From Clostridia bacterium (GTDB taxonomy: Bacteria > Bacillota > Clostridia > UMGS1840), in contig JAGAKI010000058.1 in NCBI GenBank assembly GCA_017625695.1, positions 1 through 64,000 of the forward strand: DNA of 64,000 nt, in the 5' to 3' direction. Shown here in pieces: positions 53,455 to 61,682 of this stretch. The notes under the pieces were generated by a model, which did no database searches, was not told the origin of the DNA, and was given only the letters and a program-made list of their open reading frames with translations. Position numbers and translations under genes: made by a program. Numbering within the stretch: position 1 is the first letter of the stretch; each line of letters starts with the position of its first letter.

Positions 53455-53483
53455 ATTTTATCACATAAAATTTGATTTGTCAA
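53455..53483 (-). promoter_or_regulatory. Promoter of the Leu T-box operon
   Basis: On the minus strand TTGACA (53478-53483), 17 bp, TAAAAT (53455-53460). Confidence 0.8.
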
Positions 53484-53555
53484 GATATTTTTGAAAACTA
53501 TCTTCATTTTTCTAAGCGAAAGCTGTCAAAAAAATCCTCGGGACCATTCTCTGTA

Positions 53556-54293
53556 CTACTTCCGCAGTTTTCTGCAATATTGGGTACAAAGCTTATCGGT
53601 ACATTCAGAGCAACGAAGTGCCATATTGCTGTTTTCCCAGAACCGTTCCGGATAAGTGAATACACAGATTTCCCAAATCAGCCATATCAGAAACGAAAAT
53701 AGCACCAATGTCCAGGAATACAAGCTGTTTACTGCTACAATAGGCAAAAACATCATCAGATGGTCCCAGTTAAAAATCCGACAGGTGGTACAGCATTTAT
53801 TTTTCATAATCAGCCGGAACGGACACCAGATTAAAACGCAGATTAAGTCACACACATAAAAGAATGTAGCAATCAGAATCATCATTCCCGTATCAATCAC
53901 CCCGCTAAGATGCAAGATGCTCACAAGAACGGTAACCATAATCCAAATGACCATCACCTGATACGCCGATGCGGTGGTATCCTTAATATACTGCTTCAGA
54001 TTCTGATAGTTTATTTTTTCTTTGATGGGTCTGAACAAAGACTCAAATATCTTCTGAGACCCGATGGAAATATGTGCTTTTACGGGAATCAACTGTAAAA
54101 GCATATCCCACATCCAGAGAAACCACAACAGATGGAGAGGGGAAAATTTCTCAAAAAAATTCCACCCGTCAGCTACTGTAAAGGCTTCTTTGCGAAACAG
54201 ATACAGCAGAATGACTGCAAAAAAAATGATGATTCTGCCAATCAGCCGTAAAAAATAGATTCCTCTTGTTTTTGAAATAGAATTTGGTTGCAT
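53556..54293 (-). CDS. Membrane protein with Cys-rich segments, unknown function
   Basis: This 245-residue protein has about five hydrophobic helices (LIGRIIIFFAVILLYLF, YQVMVIWIMVTVLVSILHLS, MMILIATFFYVCDLICVLIW). Cys-rich loops lie on one face (NKCCTTCRIFNWDHLMMFLP and a C-terminal CSECTDKLCTQYC), suggesting metal or iron-sulfur binding. No family name is recognised. The start follows AAAAAAGGATA. It is a single-gene unit. Confidence 0.8.
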   Translation of the reverse strand: MQPNSISKTRGIYFLRLIGRIIIFFAVILLYLFRKEAFTVADGWNFFEKFSPLHLLWFLWMWDMLLQLIPVKAHISIGSQKIFESLFRPIKEKINYQNLKQYIKDTTASAYQVMVIWIMVTVLVSILHLSGVIDTGMMILIATFFYVCDLICVLIWCPFRLIMKNKCCTTCRIFNWDHLMMFLPIVAVNSLYSWTLVLFSFLIWLIWEICVFTYPERFWENSNMALRCSECTDKLCTQYCRKLRK

Positions 54294-54336
54294 AGGAAAA
54301 TATCCTTTTTTGTTTTCAAATTTTTTCTTTTCTTAT

Positions 54337-54365
54337 AGTATACTATAAAATTCGCCGTAATTCAA
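54337..54365 (-). promoter_or_regulatory. Promoter of the Cys-rich membrane protein gene
   Basis: On the minus strand TTGAAT (54360-54365), 17 bp, TATACT (54337-54342). Confidence 0.65.
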
Positions 54366-54424
54366 CCAATTTTTCCATCTCTGCTGTTATTTTTTTCGGT
54401 CAGGCTCCATTCTGCTTTGCACTA

Positions 54425-54453
54425 TTGCATTTTTCCATAAAGTATGTTATAAT
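54425..54453 (+). promoter_or_regulatory. Promoter of the DUF3592-like gene
   Basis: TTGCAT (54425-54430), 17 bp, TATAAT (54448-54453). Confidence 0.75.
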
Positions 54454-54548
54454 AAATACGCTTTGCAAACGCAATGAATTGCCTGCGACATAGACGGAGT
54501 CTTACAACTCCCGAATCGCACTTTGTGCATCAAAAAAGGAGTTTTCCA

Positions 54549-55148
54549 ATGAAACAGAAAAAAACAATTGATATCGGTCTTATTTTTGCCCTCTTTTTCC
54601 TGATTTGTTTTATTTATACTTATGTAACAGGATGCATGAATATTTATAAACGAAACCAACTGGAACAATACGGCGACTCTGTTCAGGTTACGGCGGTAGC
54701 CAAAGAACCGGGCGGTCTGGACGAACCTGATACTTACACCTTTTCCTATCATTACAAAGGCAAACAATATACCTGTCAGGCTTCTCCCGACCATACCATC
54801 CATGTGGGAGAAACCGTAGAAATGTATATCGATCCGGCAAAACCGGAAGAACTGGTGTTTATCTCAGACAATCTTCCGATTTCTTTCCTCCTGTTTCTGT
54901 TTGCGATTATGATGGCTTCTCTGGCGACTCCGAAATTCCAATTTTTAAAACGCCATCTGTTGGCGGTTATCTTTGTGATGGAGGCAATTCTTATCCTTAC
55001 AGCCGCTCTTCTGAGCTATACAGGATTACTGATTGCCGGTATTCTTTCGGTAATTGTGACATTGTTTGCAAGACGATTCATTCAAAAAAACAAAACTATG
55101 CATGCTGCTGACAGCCAATCGTTAGCAGAAGAAATGCAAAAGCCGTAA
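54549..55148 (+). CDS. DUF3592-like membrane protein
   Basis: This 199-residue protein has an N-terminal helix (GLIFALFFLICFIYTYVTGC), an outer beta-rich domain with TYTFSYHYKGKQYTCQASPD and GETVEMYIDPAKPEELVF (DUF3592 style), and three C-terminal helices. Function is unknown. ATG 54549 follows AAAAAAGGAG. It is a stand-alone gene. Confidence 0.75.
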   Translation: MKQKKTIDIGLIFALFFLICFIYTYVTGCMNIYKRNQLEQYGDSVQVTAVAKEPGGLDEPDTYTFSYHYKGKQYTCQASPDHTIHVGETVEMYIDPAKPEELVFISDNLPISFLLFLFAIMMASLATPKFQFLKRHLLAVIFVMEAILILTAALLSYTGLLIAGILSVIVTLFARRFIQKNKTMHAADSQSLAEEMQKP

Positions 55149-55182
55149 GCAGTCCCATTTGTGCTATCAAGGTCTGAACATA

Positions 55183-55222
55183 AAAAAGTGAGGAACATCA
55201 CACGATGTTTCCTCACTTTTTG
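55183..55222 (+). terminator. Terminator of the DUF3592-like gene
   Basis: GTGAGGAACATC / GATGTTTCCTCAC with a one-base bulge, flanked by A- and T-runs. Confidence 0.85.
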
Positions 55223-55329
55223 TTTGAATTTTTTCCACCTCATCCGTCAAAACCTGCGGTTTTGCCACCTTCTCCTCAAGGAGAAGGCTTAACCGGTATG
55301 CTTGTCGCAGGCGGTGTTCGTTTGTTGAG

Positions 55330-55424
55330 CAACTCTGCGAAGAGAAAATGACGCAGAATGGGGAATGTGAACCCGAAGCTGTATCTTCTATACTGCGAGC
55401 GGTGAACATCACCCATTATGTGTT
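55330..55424. repeat. 95-bp tandem repeat, copy 1
   Basis: It is identical to 55436-55530 (106-bp offset). It contains the CCCGAA-hairpin-GAGCGG skeleton of the dispersed structured repeat seen at 2180-2237. Confidence 0.9.
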
Positions 55425-55435
55425 CCTTTATCAAA

Positions 55436-55530
55436 CAACTCTGCGAAGAGAAAATGACGCAGAATGGGGAATGTGAACCCGAAGCTGTATCTTCTATACT
55501 GCGAGCGGTGAACATCACCCATTATGTGTT
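55436..55530. repeat. 95-bp tandem repeat, copy 2
   Basis: An exact copy of 55330-55424 that ends 4 bp before the stop of the Ile T-box acyl-CoA synthetase gene. With copy 1 and a C-rich hairpin near 55269-55289 it fills the gap 55223-55533; no gene is seen there. Confidence 0.9.
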
Positions 55531-55533
55531 ATT

Positions 55534-57828
55534 TTATCGAGCAGCGTCTTTGTTACGGATTTCTACGCGGCGTACCTTTCCACTGATAGTCTTTGGTAAA
55601 TCGTCCACAAATTCCACGATTCTGGGATATTTGTAGGGGGCGGTATGGGTTTTTACGTATTCCTGGATTTCTTTTTTCAGCTCATCGGTGCCGTTGGTGC
55701 CTTTGACCAGAACGATGGTCGCTTTTACAATCTGACCACGCACTTCATCGGGTACTGCGGTGATGGCACATTCCAGTACGTAAGGAAGTTCCATGATAAC
55801 ACTTTCGATTTCAAAAGGTCCGATACGGTAACCGGAGGATTTGATTACGTCATCAATACGTCCCACATACCAGAGGTAACCGTCTTCGTCCATGGTTGCC
55901 TGGTCGCCGGTGTGATAGAATCCGTCATACCAAACATCTTTGGTTTTTTCTTCATCCAGGTAGTAACCGGTGAACAGACCGCAGGGAATATTGTCTTTGG
56001 TGCGGATGCAGATTTCGCCGGTATCACCGATGGGACATTCTTTCCCTTCTGCATCTAACAGAACTACATCATACAACGGGCTGGGACGTCCCATAGAACC
56101 GATTTTGGGAGTAGAACCCACAAAGTTTGCAATGGAAAGGGTGGTTTCGGTCTGTCCGAATCCTTCCATAATGGTTAAGCCGGTAGCTTTTTTAAACTGA
56201 TTGAATACTTCAGGATTCAACGCTTCTCCCGCTGTGGTAGCATATTCAATGGAAGATAAGTCATATTTGGATAAATCTTCTTTGATAAAGAACCGATACA
56301 TCGTCGGCGGAGCACAGAAGGTCGTGATGTGATATTTTGCAAACATGGGCAGAATATCTTCCGAATGGAACCGGTCAAAATCGTAGGTGAACTGTGCAGC
56401 TTCACAAAGCCACTGACCGTATAATTTACCCCAAAGTGCTTTTCCCCAGCCGGTATCGGAAATGGTGAAATGCAATCCGTCGGGATTTACATTGTGCCAA
56501 TGCTTTGCCGTGGGATAATGTCCCAATGCATATTGGTAGGAATGGGTTGCAATTCTGGGATAACCGGTGGTACCGGAAGTAAAGAGCATCAGCATAGGAT
56601 CAGTACCGCAGGGAGTATCCTCTTTTCTGAAATAATGGGTACTGAAACGTTCCATTTCTACGTTGAAATCGTGCCAGCCATCACGGGAACCGCCCACCAT
56701 CACTTTTAACATACCCGGGAATTCTGCCGCTGCTTTTTCCGCTTCATACGACACATCACCGTCTGCAGTACAAACGATGGCTTTTACCTTTGCCGCTTTG
56801 TAACGGTAAGTAAAATCGTGTTCTACCAGCTGATTGGTAGCAGGAATTGCAATCGCACCGATTTTATGAAGTGCCAGCATCGCGAACCAGAACTGATAGT
56901 GACGTTTTAACACCAGCATAACGGTATCGCCTTTTTTGATGCCTAAGGATTCAAAATAGTTGGCTGTTTTTGCGGAATATTTCTTCATATCGGAGAAGGT
57001 GAATTTTTTGTCGGTTTTGTCATTTGCCACCCACATCATAGCCAGTTTGTCGGGCGTTTTTTTGGCGATAGCATCCACACAGTCAAACGCAAAATTAAAT
57101 TTATCTTCATTTTTAAAGCGGATGCCGGAGAATACACCGTTTTCATCATAGAACGATTCAATAAAATTATCGGCAACCGTTTTCTTTTCCGCTTCTTTGG
57201 CTTTTGCCGCCTTTGCCGCAATAAAAGGTGCTTCGGGGTATTCTTCGGAAAAATGACCGTCCTGAGGATTTAATACTACAGCATGGAATTCACAGCCTCC
57301 CTCAGATACGGCAATCATTCCATGAGGAATGATACTGTTATAGAAAATGGAGTCTCCCTCATTTAAAATATCAACGTGATTGCCTACCTGCACTTTCAGA
57401 GACCCTTTTACAATAACGTCAAACTCCTGCCCGTTGTGGGAATTTAATTTGATGGGTGCATTCTGTTCTTCTGCAAGGTAGGGAAATTTTACTAAAAAAG
57501 GCTCTGCCAGTTTTTCTTTGAATTTGGGTGCTAAGTTATTGTAAACCACACCCTGCTTTTTGATAATTTTTAATCCTTCGCCCTTACGGGTAATCGCAAA
57601 GGAAGTCAAAGTGGTAGAAGTACCTTCCAATAAGTCAACTACCTCAACACCGCAGGCTTTCGCACATTTGTAGATAAAGGTAAAGGAAAAATCGGTTTCT
57701 CCCTGTTCTAAGAGAATATAATCCTCCACCGAAACTCCTGTCAATTTTGCCAGCTCTTCAGGAGTAAAGCCTTTGGCTTCACGTAAATCCTTGATTCTGC
57801 CGGCAACCTCTTTCAGATTGTAATCCAT
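55534..57828 (-). CDS. XRE/cupin regulator fused to acyl-CoA synthetase
   Basis: This 764-residue protein has an N-terminal XRE helix-turn-helix (VAGRIKDLREAKGFTPEELA, residues 7-65), a cupin domain (about 85-190, GQEFDVIVKGSLKVQVGNHV, NSIIPHGMIAV) and an AMP-forming synthetase of the ACSM/acetyl-CoA synthetase branch (about 215-764). Its motifs are LFTSGTTGYPRIATHSYQYA, EGFGQTETT, GFYHTGDQATMDEDGYLWYV and TISGKVRRVEIR with the catalytic Lys. ATG 57828 follows AAAGGAG. The first 28 codons of the longer frame run through the T-box 3' end and are unlikely to be translated. An enzyme carrying its own DNA-binding and sensor domains may couple acid activation to regulation. The Ile T-box suggests 2-methylbutyrate as substrate (inference). 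Confidence 0.9.
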   Translation of the reverse strand: MDYNLKEVAGRIKDLREAKGFTPEELAKLTGVSVEDYILLEQGETDFSFTFIYKCAKACGVEVVDLLEGTSTTLTSFAITRKGEGLKIIKKQGVVYNNLAPKFKEKLAEPFLVKFPYLAEEQNAPIKLNSHNGQEFDVIVKGSLKVQVGNHVDILNEGDSIFYNSIIPHGMIAVSEGGCEFHAVVLNPQDGHFSEEYPEAPFIAAKAAKAKEAEKKTVADNFIESFYDENGVFSGIRFKNEDKFNFAFDCVDAIAKKTPDKLAMMWVANDKTDKKFTFSDMKKYSAKTANYFESLGIKKGDTVMLVLKRHYQFWFAMLALHKIGAIAIPATNQLVEHDFTYRYKAAKVKAIVCTADGDVSYEAEKAAAEFPGMLKVMVGGSRDGWHDFNVEMERFSTHYFRKEDTPCGTDPMLMLFTSGTTGYPRIATHSYQYALGHYPTAKHWHNVNPDGLHFTISDTGWGKALWGKLYGQWLCEAAQFTYDFDRFHSEDILPMFAKYHITTFCAPPTMYRFFIKEDLSKYDLSSIEYATTAGEALNPEVFNQFKKATGLTIMEGFGQTETTLSIANFVGSTPKIGSMGRPSPLYDVVLLDAEGKECPIGDTGEICIRTKDNIPCGLFTGYYLDEEKTKDVWYDGFYHTGDQATMDEDGYLWYVGRIDDVIKSSGYRIGPFEIESVIMELPYVLECAITAVPDEVRGQIVKATIVLVKGTNGTDELKKEIQEYVKTHTAPYKYPRIVEFVDDLPKTISGKVRRVEIRNKDAAR

Positions 57829-57895
57829 TTTTTTCTGTCTCCTTTCGTTTCCGTTTCTTCTTTTTGGAAGTTTTTGATTACGGATTTGAATAAAA

Positions 57896-58204
57896 CAAAA
57901 AACCCGTCTCAAAAGAAACCCTTTGAGACGGGTATAACACCCGCGGTACCACTCAAATTACGGAAAAAATCCGTCACTCACCGGGCTCAGACAAGCCCTT
58001 TGCCTTAACGCAGCAATACGGAAGGAGCCTACTGATAATTTAAAATCATCTGAAAGAAGAAATGAAAAAAACTTTCGGTCCTCCGACTCAGAGGTGATGG
58101 GTCATTGGAAAGTGTCCCTATTGCCTCGCACCATCCGGCAACTCTCTCAAAGTTTCACAATCCGACCGTCCTCGTCGCAGTCATTTTTTGTGATATTCAA
58201 ATTT
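57896..58204 (-). promoter_or_regulatory. T-box leader, isoleucine specifier (ATC)
   Basis: On the minus strand GAGTGGTACCGCGGGTG (about 57938-57954) is the T-box antiterminator sequence, followed by the terminator ACCCGTCTCAAA / TTTGAGACGGGT with a T-run (57896-57932). Stem I contains the specifier region CCCATCACC, giving ATC (Ile) at 58096-58098. The specifier position was set by analogy with the Leu T-box in this window (NNN followed by ACC). Confidence 0.85.
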
Positions 58205-58210
58205 GAGTGA

Positions 58211-58239
58211 ATTATACTACGTGAATTTTCATTTGTCAA
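58211..58239 (-). promoter_or_regulatory. Promoter of the Ile T-box gene
   Basis: On the minus strand TTGACA (58234-58239), 17 bp, TATAAT (58211-58216): a consensus sigma-A promoter. Confidence 0.88.
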
Positions 58240-58301
58240 GTGTTTTTTCAAATTTTTTTAAAATTTTTTATGGTAGACCGCAGTTTCTCTTCATGAACCC
58301 C

Positions 58302-58330
58302 TTGCAATCGGAACATAACTGTGCTATAAT
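58302..58330 (+). promoter_or_regulatory. Promoter of the FGGY kinase gene
   Basis: TTGCAA (58302-58307), 17 bp, TATAAT (58325-58330). Confidence 0.8.
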
Positions 58331-58396
58331 AAAACCGAGCTAACTTGAGAGTAAATGACGAAACACAAATCTATAAGATGAAGGAAGGACTATATC

Positions 58397-59875
58397 ATGA
58401 TTTTAGGCGGTTTAGACGTAGGTACAACCGGTTGTAAAATTGCGTTGTACAACGAAAATGCAGAGTATCTGACCACTTACTATAAAGAATATGACATCAT
58501 TCGCAAAAACGGTCAGCACGAAATTGATTTTAACGACGTAAAAAACGGGGTATTATCTCTGTTAAAACAGGCAACAAGTGAATATCAGATCGATGCGTTG
58601 GGTATCACCAGCTTTGGCGAAACCTTTACCATGCTGGATGAAAACGACAACATTCTGGTGCCTTCTATGCTGTATACCGACCCCCGTGGGGAAGAAGAAT
58701 GTAAGTACATTATAGAACTGTTCGGAGAAGAAAAACTGTCTCTTCTGACCGGTACCAAACCCCACTCTATGTACAGCATCTCCAAAATTCTCTGGTGGAA
58801 AAACAACAAACCCGAAATTTACGCAAAATGTAAACGAATTCTCTTAGGAGAAGACTTTATTGTATATACCTTAACGGGAAATCCCCAGATTGACTATTCT
58901 CTGGCTGCCCGTACCGGTATGTTTGACATTGAAAAGAAATGCTACTACGAAGAAGGTTTCCAGAAATTAGGCGTAGATATTAACTTGCTTTCCAAAGCGG
59001 TTCCTACCGGAGCAATTGCAGGAACTGTGACCGAAGAAGTGAAACAATTCTTAGGTATTACTTACGACATCACCATTGTGAACGGCGGTCACGACCAGAT
59101 TGGCGGTATGATCGGTGCAAGAATTTTCTCTACCGATTCTGCAATGGACGGCACCGGTACCGTGGAATGTATCCCTGTAGTGTTGGATAAAAAACCCGAT
59201 GACGCTAAAATTTACAGCTACGGATATTCCGTAGTTCCCTACATTGGTGACTACTATGCTTGCTACGCCCTGTCCTATACCGGCGGTGCAACCTTAAAAT
59301 GGTTCCGTGATAATTTTGCGGAATTAGAAAACAAACAGGCAGAAGAGGCAGGCAAAAACGTATATGCCCAACTGGATAACGCATCTCCCGAAGGTCCCAC
59401 CGGAATCTTGGTGCTTCCCCATTTCTCCGGGGCAGCAACTCCCTATATGGACAACGATTCCAAAGCAGCATTTGTGGGTATCACCTTAGAAACTTCCAAA
59501 TATGACTTATACAAAGCGTTGATGGAAGGCACTTCCTACGAAATGCTTTTAAACTTCAATATGATGAAGTCTATGACCGGGCAGATTCAGGAAATCCGTG
59601 CCACCGGCGGCGGTGCTACCTCTGACTTATGGCTTCAGATTAAAGCCGACATCTTAAACACCGATATCACCGCATTAGACTGTAAAGAAGTTGGTTCTGC
59701 CGGTACCGTGGCGTTAACCGGCGTGGCAATGGGTATCTGGAACACCTTAGAAGAGGCCGTTGACAAACTGGTAAAAGTCCGCAAAATCTTCCATCCTGAT
59801 CCCGAAACTTCCAAAGCATACGAAACCTACTACAAAAAATACGAAAATCTTTACAAAGCGATAAAATCCTTATAA
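58397..59875 (+). CDS. FGGY family carbohydrate kinase (xylulokinase-like)
   Basis: This 492-residue kinase has the ATPase fold of FGGY sugar kinases: phosphate-1 motif LGGLDVGTTGCKIALY, AMDGTGTVECIPV, GGATLKWFRDN, and the second signature EIRATGGGATSDLWLQIKAD. It phosphorylates a pentulose, hexulose or polyol using ATP; xylulokinase-like features are clear but the exact sugar is not. The start follows GGAAGGAC. The gene is a single unit with a strong terminator. A divergent AraC/PocR regulator is encoded 310 bp downstream on the opposite strand. Confidence 0.88.
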   Translation: MILGGLDVGTTGCKIALYNENAEYLTTYYKEYDIIRKNGQHEIDFNDVKNGVLSLLKQATSEYQIDALGITSFGETFTMLDENDNILVPSMLYTDPRGEEECKYIIELFGEEKLSLLTGTKPHSMYSISKILWWKNNKPEIYAKCKRILLGEDFIVYTLTGNPQIDYSLAARTGMFDIEKKCYYEEGFQKLGVDINLLSKAVPTGAIAGTVTEEVKQFLGITYDITIVNGGHDQIGGMIGARIFSTDSAMDGTGTVECIPVVLDKKPDDAKIYSYGYSVVPYIGDYYACYALSYTGGATLKWFRDNFAELENKQAEEAGKNVYAQLDNASPEGPTGILVLPHFSGAATPYMDNDSKAAFVGITLETSKYDLYKALMEGTSYEMLLNFNMMKSMTGQIQEIRATGGGATSDLWLQIKADILNTDITALDCKEVGSAGTVALTGVAMGIWNTLEEAVDKLVKVRKIFHPDPETSKAYETYYKKYENLYKAIKSL

Positions 59876-59880
59876 GAAAG

Positions 59881-59928
59881 AAAAAAGGGACTGTAAAAAA
59901 ACTCAGTTTTTTACAGTCCCTTTTTTAG
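59881..59928 (+). terminator. Terminator of the FGGY kinase gene
   Basis: GGGACTGTAAAAAA / TTTTTTACAGTCCC perfect stem followed by TTTTTT. The gap 59929-60184 holds the structured repeat below and no supported gene. Confidence 0.88.
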
Positions 59929-59964
59929 GGGATGAAAAAAATGTTTCAGAACAAACAAACTGAG

Positions 59965-60030
59965 CGTACAATGCCTATATCCGGGCATTGTACGGTTACC
60001 CGAAGGCGTACAATGGTACGTCGAGAGGCG
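59965..60030. repeat. Structured intergenic repeat with CGTACAATG units
   Basis: CGTACAATGCC / GGGCATTGTACG forms a hairpin, then TTACCCGAAG and a small hairpin (GGCGTAC-AATG-GTACGTC) lead to GAGAGGCG. The skeleton matches the CCCGAA-hairpin-GAGCGG repeats at 2180 and 55330. Confidence 0.5.
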
Positions 60031-60184
60031 AAGTTTGCTTGTAGCAAAAAAGTCAAAAAAATCAGAAAATGGAATTTCTCACCAAAACACGTTGTTTCTG
60101 CGTGTTCATACTATCTTTGTTTTATATTATTATTCCTTTTTTGCGGTCTGAACTTTTTTTACAGCCCCTTTTTTATGGGAATCA

Positions 60185-61012
60185 TTATCGTTTTTTTCTG
60201 CGATATTCGGTGGCGGTCATTCCTTTGATATTCCGAAAAATGCGGGAAAAATGACCGTAATCATAGAACCCCACCCGATAGGCAATCTGATTCACTGAAT
60301 CATCCGTCTCTTTCAACAGACGACAGGCGTGCTGGATTTTTTGCTTGCGGATATATTCCGCAATGGGGCATCCCAAATAATCCTTTGCCACGCTGTAAAG
60401 ACGGGTTCTTCGGATATGAAACTCTGCACAGATATCATCCACCCCGATATTTTTTTCCAGGTTTTTCTCAATAAACTTATCCATATGACGAATAAATTCT
60501 GATTTTTGAGGGGTTACCCACTGGTTGGACAGCATATAGGCTGCCAACGCCTGCAATACCGTGATACAGGCATCCAGCTCCGCTTTGGATTTGGCGGGAA
60601 TTTTTTTAATTGCGTCTGAAATGCCGGGAAACTCTGCCTCCGAAAATTGATCTGCCAGATTGTTCTTAGTCTGCTCTGCATCCCCATCGGGAACCACCTG
60701 ACCAAACATCACATACCCGATGATGCCGTTGTCATCATAAATGGGAACAATACATTCCCAAAGCCCCAAATGGCACAGATATTTGGTGGTTTTCTGCTCA
60801 CGGGAACAGATTTCTACATTTTTGCGGTCGCAAGCCTCACACCGGGTTGCCCAATGGGAATTCTTGCAAATCAAATCGCAAAAATTATGACGGGTAGAGG
60901 GATACTCCATCAGCTGTTCCTGTTCTTTGTTAAAAAGAACCACACGCATATTGGTGAGCGTATAGAAATCTCTGAATATTTTATATAAGTTTACCTGATT
61001 GATATTTAGCAT
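60185..61012 (-). CDS. AraC family regulator with PocR sensory domain
   Basis: This 275-residue protein has an N-terminal PocR domain (NINQVNLYKIFRDFYTLTNM, Cys-rich CDLICKNSHWATRCEACDRK, YLCHLGLWECIVPI). PocR domains bind small molecules such as 1,2-propanediol in one known case. The C-terminal AraC domain is about 170-275 (VDDICAEFHIRRTRLYSVAK, IAYRVGFYDYGHFSRIFRNI). It follows ktrA by 8 bp on the same strand, so it may be the last gene of the potassium operon or have its own promoter. Its target may be the convergent FGGY kinase gene. Confidence 0.9.
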   Translation of the reverse strand: MLNINQVNLYKIFRDFYTLTNMRVVLFNKEQEQLMEYPSTRHNFCDLICKNSHWATRCEACDRKNVEICSREQKTTKYLCHLGLWECIVPIYDDNGIIGYVMFGQVVPDGDAEQTKNNLADQFSEAEFPGISDAIKKIPAKSKAELDACITVLQALAAYMLSNQWVTPQKSEFIRHMDKFIEKNLEKNIGVDDICAEFHIRRTRLYSVAKDYLGCPIAEYIRKQKIQHACRLLKETDDSVNQIAYRVGFYDYGHFSRIFRNIKGMTATEYRRKKR

Positions 61013-61020
61013 TGTATCCT

Positions 61021-61671
61021 CTATTTCATTCGTGCCAACGTGTTTTTATCGGCAATTACAATCATTTGGGTATCTGCACCAAGCACCGTGTCTGGCCCAA
61101 AGGAAATATCGGTAATACCGTTTGTTTTTATGGCAATCACATTCATATTGTACGTTTTGCGAAGTTCCAGCTCTGCCAGCGTTTTACCTACCCATTCTTT
61201 TTTTACGGGAAGCTCCAGAACCGAAATATTTTCTGAAATATCTGCAATATCCAAGAAGCCGGAGCTTAAAAGATTTTTTGCCAGTCGAATTCCCGATTCT
61301 GATTCGGGAACCACCACTTCATCTGCACCCAGCTTCTGTAAAATGGTGCGATGTGCCTCGTTGGCACATTTAACAATAACCATTTCTACTCCCTGTTCTT
61401 TACAAAGGAGCGTGGTCATAACGCTTGCTTCAAAATTTTCCGCCATAGCTATAACCACCACATCAATCTCCGAAATTCCAAGCTGTTTCAACACATTGAA
61501 ATCGGTTACATCGGCACATTTTACCAGGGGAATTTCCTCTGCCAGAGCATCTACCGTTTTTTGATTGCAATCTACCGCCAAAACGGAAGCTCCGTTGTCT
61601 AACAGTTCTTTTACTACCGCTTTGCCATATCTGCCTAATCCGAAAACTGCATAACTTTTTTTAGATTTCAT
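61021..61671 (-). CDS. ktrA: Potassium uptake regulatory subunit KtrA (TrkA family)
   Basis: This 216-residue cytoplasmic protein has an RCK_N nucleotide-binding domain (AVFGLGRYGKAVVKELLDNG with GxGxxG) and an RCK_C domain (about 135-216, VLELPVKKEWVGKTLAELEL). It gates the KtrB channel in response to ATP or ADP. ATG 61671 follows AAGGAGAA and lies 12 bp after ktrB. Confidence 0.94.
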   Translation of the reverse strand: MKSKKSYAVFGLGRYGKAVVKELLDNGASVLAVDCNQKTVDALAEEIPLVKCADVTDFNVLKQLGISEIDVVVIAMAENFEASVMTTLLCKEQGVEMVIVKCANEAHRTILQKLGADEVVVPESESGIRLAKNLLSSGFLDIADISENISVLELPVKKEWVGKTLAELELRKTYNMNVIAIKTNGITDISFGPDTVLGADTQMIVIADKNTLARMK

Positions 61672-61682
61672 CGCCGTTCTCC

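Noticed and set aside
59932-60228. Open reading frame of 98 codons after the FGGY kinase terminator
   Set aside because: It spans a structured repeat, lacks a ribosome site and has a basic, low-quality product.
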